Translations under genes and position numbers: made by a program
DNA from: Allomyces macrogynus ATCC 38327
Lineage: Eukaryota > Blastocladiomycota > Blastocladiomycetes > Blastocladiales > Blastocladiaceae
Assembly (NCBI GenBank): GCA_000151295.1
Contig: GG745355.1
Location: 154,767 to 218,766 of the forward strand
Direction: 5' to 3'
Length of the DNA stretch: 64,000 bases
Part shown: positions 61,292 to 64,000 of the stretch, piece by piece
Numbering within the stretch: position 1 is the stretch's first letter
How the letters are laid out: the number at the start of each line of letters is the position of its first letter
The notes under the pieces: generated by a model
What the model was told of the DNA's origin: nothing
Seen by the model: only the letters and a program-made list of their open reading frames with translations
The model's database searches: none

Positions 61292-63424
61292 TCAGTCATC
61301 GACACTTCCAAGCACCCCGTCCGCTGCCAATCCACTCAACATTGCTTGGATCCGCGGCACCAGACTCGGCTCCTTGACGCTCTTCGCAACGCGCACGTGC
61401 ACCGGCACTTGATGAGCAACAGCGTTCTTGACGGCCCAAAGAAGGACCTTGCGGATCTCCTGCACGGCCTTTTCCACATCGATCGCAGCCGCAACCTCAA
61501 TATCAATCCGGCGGGCGAGCGCACTCGGGCATGGCATGCGCGGGAGCATGCGCCAAACCGGATGCCCCTGGCGATACACTAGCGACCAGAAGGGTAAGGG
61601 CACGCCCACCTGCACGCGCTGCGTCTTCATGGCAACGAGGGCGGGCACACGCGTCAGAATCCTGATTGCAACTGCGTGCACCGCTGGTGCAATCACGCGT
61701 CGGAGCGACGACATGGCTCCCACAGGCACAATTTCGAGCACGTCCGGCGTTACCAGCTCAACAAGATTATGTAAAGTCTCTGGCGCTCGACCCAGCTGCC
61801 CGCGCAAGGCCACGTCCGACGCCGTCAACTTGGTCACGGTTGCAAGACGAGGCACCACGTCTTTGGCCCAGTTGATGCGTGCTTGTAGATCCAGCGTGGT
61901 CAGGCGTGGCAACGAATCAAGAAGGCTGGCGTGGATTCGCAAAGGGCTCAATGCAGTGAGCGTCATCGATGAGATGGACGGCCATAGCTCTACCGTATAT
62001 GGGAGCATTGGCATTGGCTGGTGGTAGAAATGAATCGCAAAATGCTCCACTTGTGGCAAGTCAAAGGTCGAAATAACGCCCGCAATACGGCGACCGGTAC
62101 GACTCTGCAAGACCAACTGTTTCAACGCCGGGAAGACAACTGCATGCACAGGGATCCCACGCACGTCAATGTTGCTCCAAGCCAGCGTCAAGGTGGCAAG
62201 CTGCGGCGCGGCTGCAGACAGGCTGCCCAGGCAATGCAAGTCTGCCATGTGGAAATGCAACTCGGCACTCGCAATGTGGAGACCAGGTGAGAAATGAAGA
62301 GGCACCGGGACCAGGAAATTACCGTCAGGCCGGACCTTCAGGATGCGGAGCTGCGGCAAGAGATGATGAGCAGGATCAACGAGTGACCCGATTGCAACAG
62401 CCGGAATATCGAGCTCTCGCAGAACCGGCCACATGGGCGGCTCGGCTGTCGATGGTCCGGAAGTTTGCACTGTGTCAACAATGAGCGAGGTCAGGATGGG
62501 CGTCAATTGATTGAGGTATTGCTCAAAGAAACGCGCGTGAATGCAGGGTGCAACAACGCGCAAATGCTTGAGCACAGGCGCCACAAACGGGAGCGGCGTC
62601 TTCATTCCATTTTGGTCGTGTGAGTCAAGCCAGCGGACTTCAACATCAAGCGAGCGCAAGTACGGCAACGACACGTGTTGAGCGCCTTCGACCCACGGGA
62701 AAGGTACGACGATCCGGACTTGTGTCAGTGTGTTGGACCACAATTGCAGCGCGTGGTCCACGGCTGTCGTGGGCACCACCAGCGTCAAGTCGAGCGATGT
62801 GATGGGCACAAAGTAATGCGCGAGATGAGTGAATAGCGACCGGTACAACGCTCCATATCCAGACTGCTCGTCGTGCAGAGTCGCGAGTGGAACCTCGGGG
62901 CCACTGATGACGAGCGAGGAGATCAAATGCGTCGCCACAGACAGGACCGCATTCGGGCGGAAATCAGGCACGTAAATGACGGGTTGTCCACCAGGCAGGT
63001 CCTCTTGCGCTCCGTTCAAGCTCAAGATCAACGCGGCTCCAGTCGCACGATTGGCAACAAGACGTATGTTGGGCGCGGCAGCGTCAACCAGCAGTGACAG
63101 TTGGGCTGCATTTGCGAGAATCGAGGTCTCGCTCTCACTGTCCCGCACGGAAACATGCAGCGACAGAGAACCTCGCAGCACCTGGTCGACGGCGCGCATC
63201 CAATCCTGTGAAGTATGCTGCAGTGCCACGAGTGAACGCGCTGCAATGCAGTCCAGATCCATGCTGCCATCGATACGGATCTGGTCAATTTCGCTATTGC
63301 GAATGCGCTCAGCAATCAGATGCATGATCTCGTCGGGCAAGGTTGCAAGTGTCGAGCTCGAATCGGTTGGGGCTGTTTTCGCTTGGGTTGGGCCAATCGG
63401 CAGCGGTAGACGCGTCGGGTCCAT
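61292..63424 (-). CDS. F-box / LRR-like protein
   Basis: Single exon, 710 aa from the ATG in MDPTRLPLPIGPTQAK; the frame is open 18 codons more. F-box at residues ~26-45 (LATLPDEIMHLIAERIRNS), second block RSLVALQHTSQDWMRAVDQVL. LRR-like body: LPYLRSLDVEVRWLDSHDQ, FVAPVLKHLRVVAPCIHARFF, WPVLRELDIPAVAIGSLV, FPALKQLVLQSRTGRRI. C-terminal block FWSLVYRQGHPVWRMLPRM then ARRIDIEVAAAIDVEKAVQ, equivalent to the block in the 30.2- and 52.3-kb paralogues. Expected role: SCF substrate receptor. Intact, in tandem with the pseudogene at 59.4-61.1 kb on the same strand. Confidence 0.78.
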   Translation of the reverse strand: MDPTRLPLPIGPTQAKTAPTDSSSTLATLPDEIMHLIAERIRNSEIDQIRIDGSMDLDCIAARSLVALQHTSQDWMRAVDQVLRGSLSLHVSVRDSESETSILANAAQLSLLVDAAAPNIRLVANRATGAALILSLNGAQEDLPGGQPVIYVPDFRPNAVLSVATHLISSLVISGPEVPLATLHDEQSGYGALYRSLFTHLAHYFVPITSLDLTLVVPTTAVDHALQLWSNTLTQVRIVVPFPWVEGAQHVSLPYLRSLDVEVRWLDSHDQNGMKTPLPFVAPVLKHLRVVAPCIHARFFEQYLNQLTPILTSLIVDTVQTSGPSTAEPPMWPVLRELDIPAVAIGSLVDPAHHLLPQLRILKVRPDGNFLVPVPLHFSPGLHIASAELHFHMADLHCLGSLSAAAPQLATLTLAWSNIDVRGIPVHAVVFPALKQLVLQSRTGRRIAGVISTFDLPQVEHFAIHFYHQPMPMLPYTVELWPSISSMTLTALSPLRIHASLLDSLPRLTTLDLQARINWAKDVVPRLATVTKLTASDVALRGQLGRAPETLHNLVELVTPDVLEIVPVGAMSSLRRVIAPAVHAVAIRILTRVPALVAMKTQRVQVGVPLPFWSLVYRQGHPVWRMLPRMPCPSALARRIDIEVAAAIDVEKAVQEIRKVLLWAVKNAVAHQVPVHVRVAKSVKEPSLVPRIQAMLSGLAADGVLGSVDD

Positions 63425-64000
63425 GGTAGATACAAGTGCGGCCACAAGTGTCCAATCCAATTTCGCGTTCGAGAGCACGCTCAGAGGCAGAGTCCGAATG
63501 CTTGGAGTGGCTGATCCTCATGTTGTTCATGGCAACGATCGGTCGTGATCGAGTTTGAGTGAGTGGCGCATCTTTCCACGTCACTTCCGGGTGATCCGCA
63601 ACAGATTTGTTGCTCGTCAGAGCCTGCTGCCAATCTCTTCGTTCTGTCGTCCAGGGGAGCATGATGGCTCAAGATGTTTGGTGCGCGTTCATAAACATCG
63701 TTCAGAGAAGCTTGCATTGGCTTGCATCCGTCGCAACACGTCAGCCTGGCATTGTCAGCTTGTGTCGGCTATCAAAATAATCATTGGCAAAGTAGTGGTC
63801 AGATAGCAAGGGCCGGCTCAAAGCAGCTCAAGTCGGTGATTTCCTCCTTGCGAATCGCCTCCACCAAAAAGTGGTCACCTGTCGATGAATTGTTTGATAT
63901 TTGACTTTGCAGCCACCCGCCCAAACAATCCAACTCTCACATGAACGTCACACTGTGCTCTGGGTCTCAGCGTCGCCTCAGTCTTTGGCTGGCGCGCTCT
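63425..64000. other. intergenic, window edge
   Basis: Upstream flank of the F-box gene. Short overlapping frames only; no gene recognised before the window ends. Confidence 0.45.

Overview
The window is nuclear DNA of a GC-rich, intron-rich fungus. The coding complement (RPS26, NMNAT, RFC small subunit, Sec18/NSF, SHMT, Tel2, a NEK6/7-type kinase) is general eukaryotic. Short spliceosomal introns (mostly 60-90 nt) combined with a Frizzled/Smoothened-like receptor with a complete cysteine-rich domain, an HSPA12-type Hsp70 relative, and a DIRS-type retrotransposon point to an early-diverging zoosporic fungus. My best guess is Blastocladiomycota (Allomyces-like); this is inference from gene content and base composition, not a database match.

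Layout. 0.4-11.5 kb: NMNAT (-), RPS26 (-), NEK6/7-like kinase (+), a collapsed Cdc16/APC6-like TPR gene (-), a PAQR/adiponectin-receptor-like membrane protein (+), and a PB1-domain protein with a decapeptide-repeat coiled coil (+). 11.5-14 kb is gene-poor. 14-28.5 kb: two unrecognised membrane-anchored proteins (-), an RFC clamp-loader subunit in nine exons (+), a Frizzled-like receptor (-), an ABCD-type half transporter (-), and Sec18/NSF in eight exons (+). 28.5-33 kb: an F-box remnant and an intact F-box/LRR-like gene. 33-38 kb: a head-to-head pair, a 701-aa protein of unknown function (-) and an N-myristoylatable HSPA12-like ATPase (+), separated by an array of about twelve GCGTCA (TGACGC) sites spaced about 21 bp apart. 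38.8-42.2 kb: a degenerate DIRS-like element with 44-bp inverted terminal repeats. 42.4-51.8 kb: 2H phosphoesterase (-), mitochondrial SHMT (-), a second PB1 protein (-), and Tel2/TELO2 with a frameshift (-). 52.3-63.5 kb: a cluster of F-box/LRR-like paralogues on both strands, two intact, two disabled and one small fragment.

Exon joins were worked out by hand, and most genes close exactly in frame, so those models are fairly firm. An unexpected by-product is the splice-donor pattern: 38 of 42 inferred introns have C at intron position +4 (GTACGT/GTGCGT type), where most eukaryotes have A. The functional pieces do not form one pathway. The accessory interest lies in the HSPA12 head-to-head locus, the Frizzled-like receptor, and the F-box/LRR cluster, which looks like lineage-specific gene birth and death.
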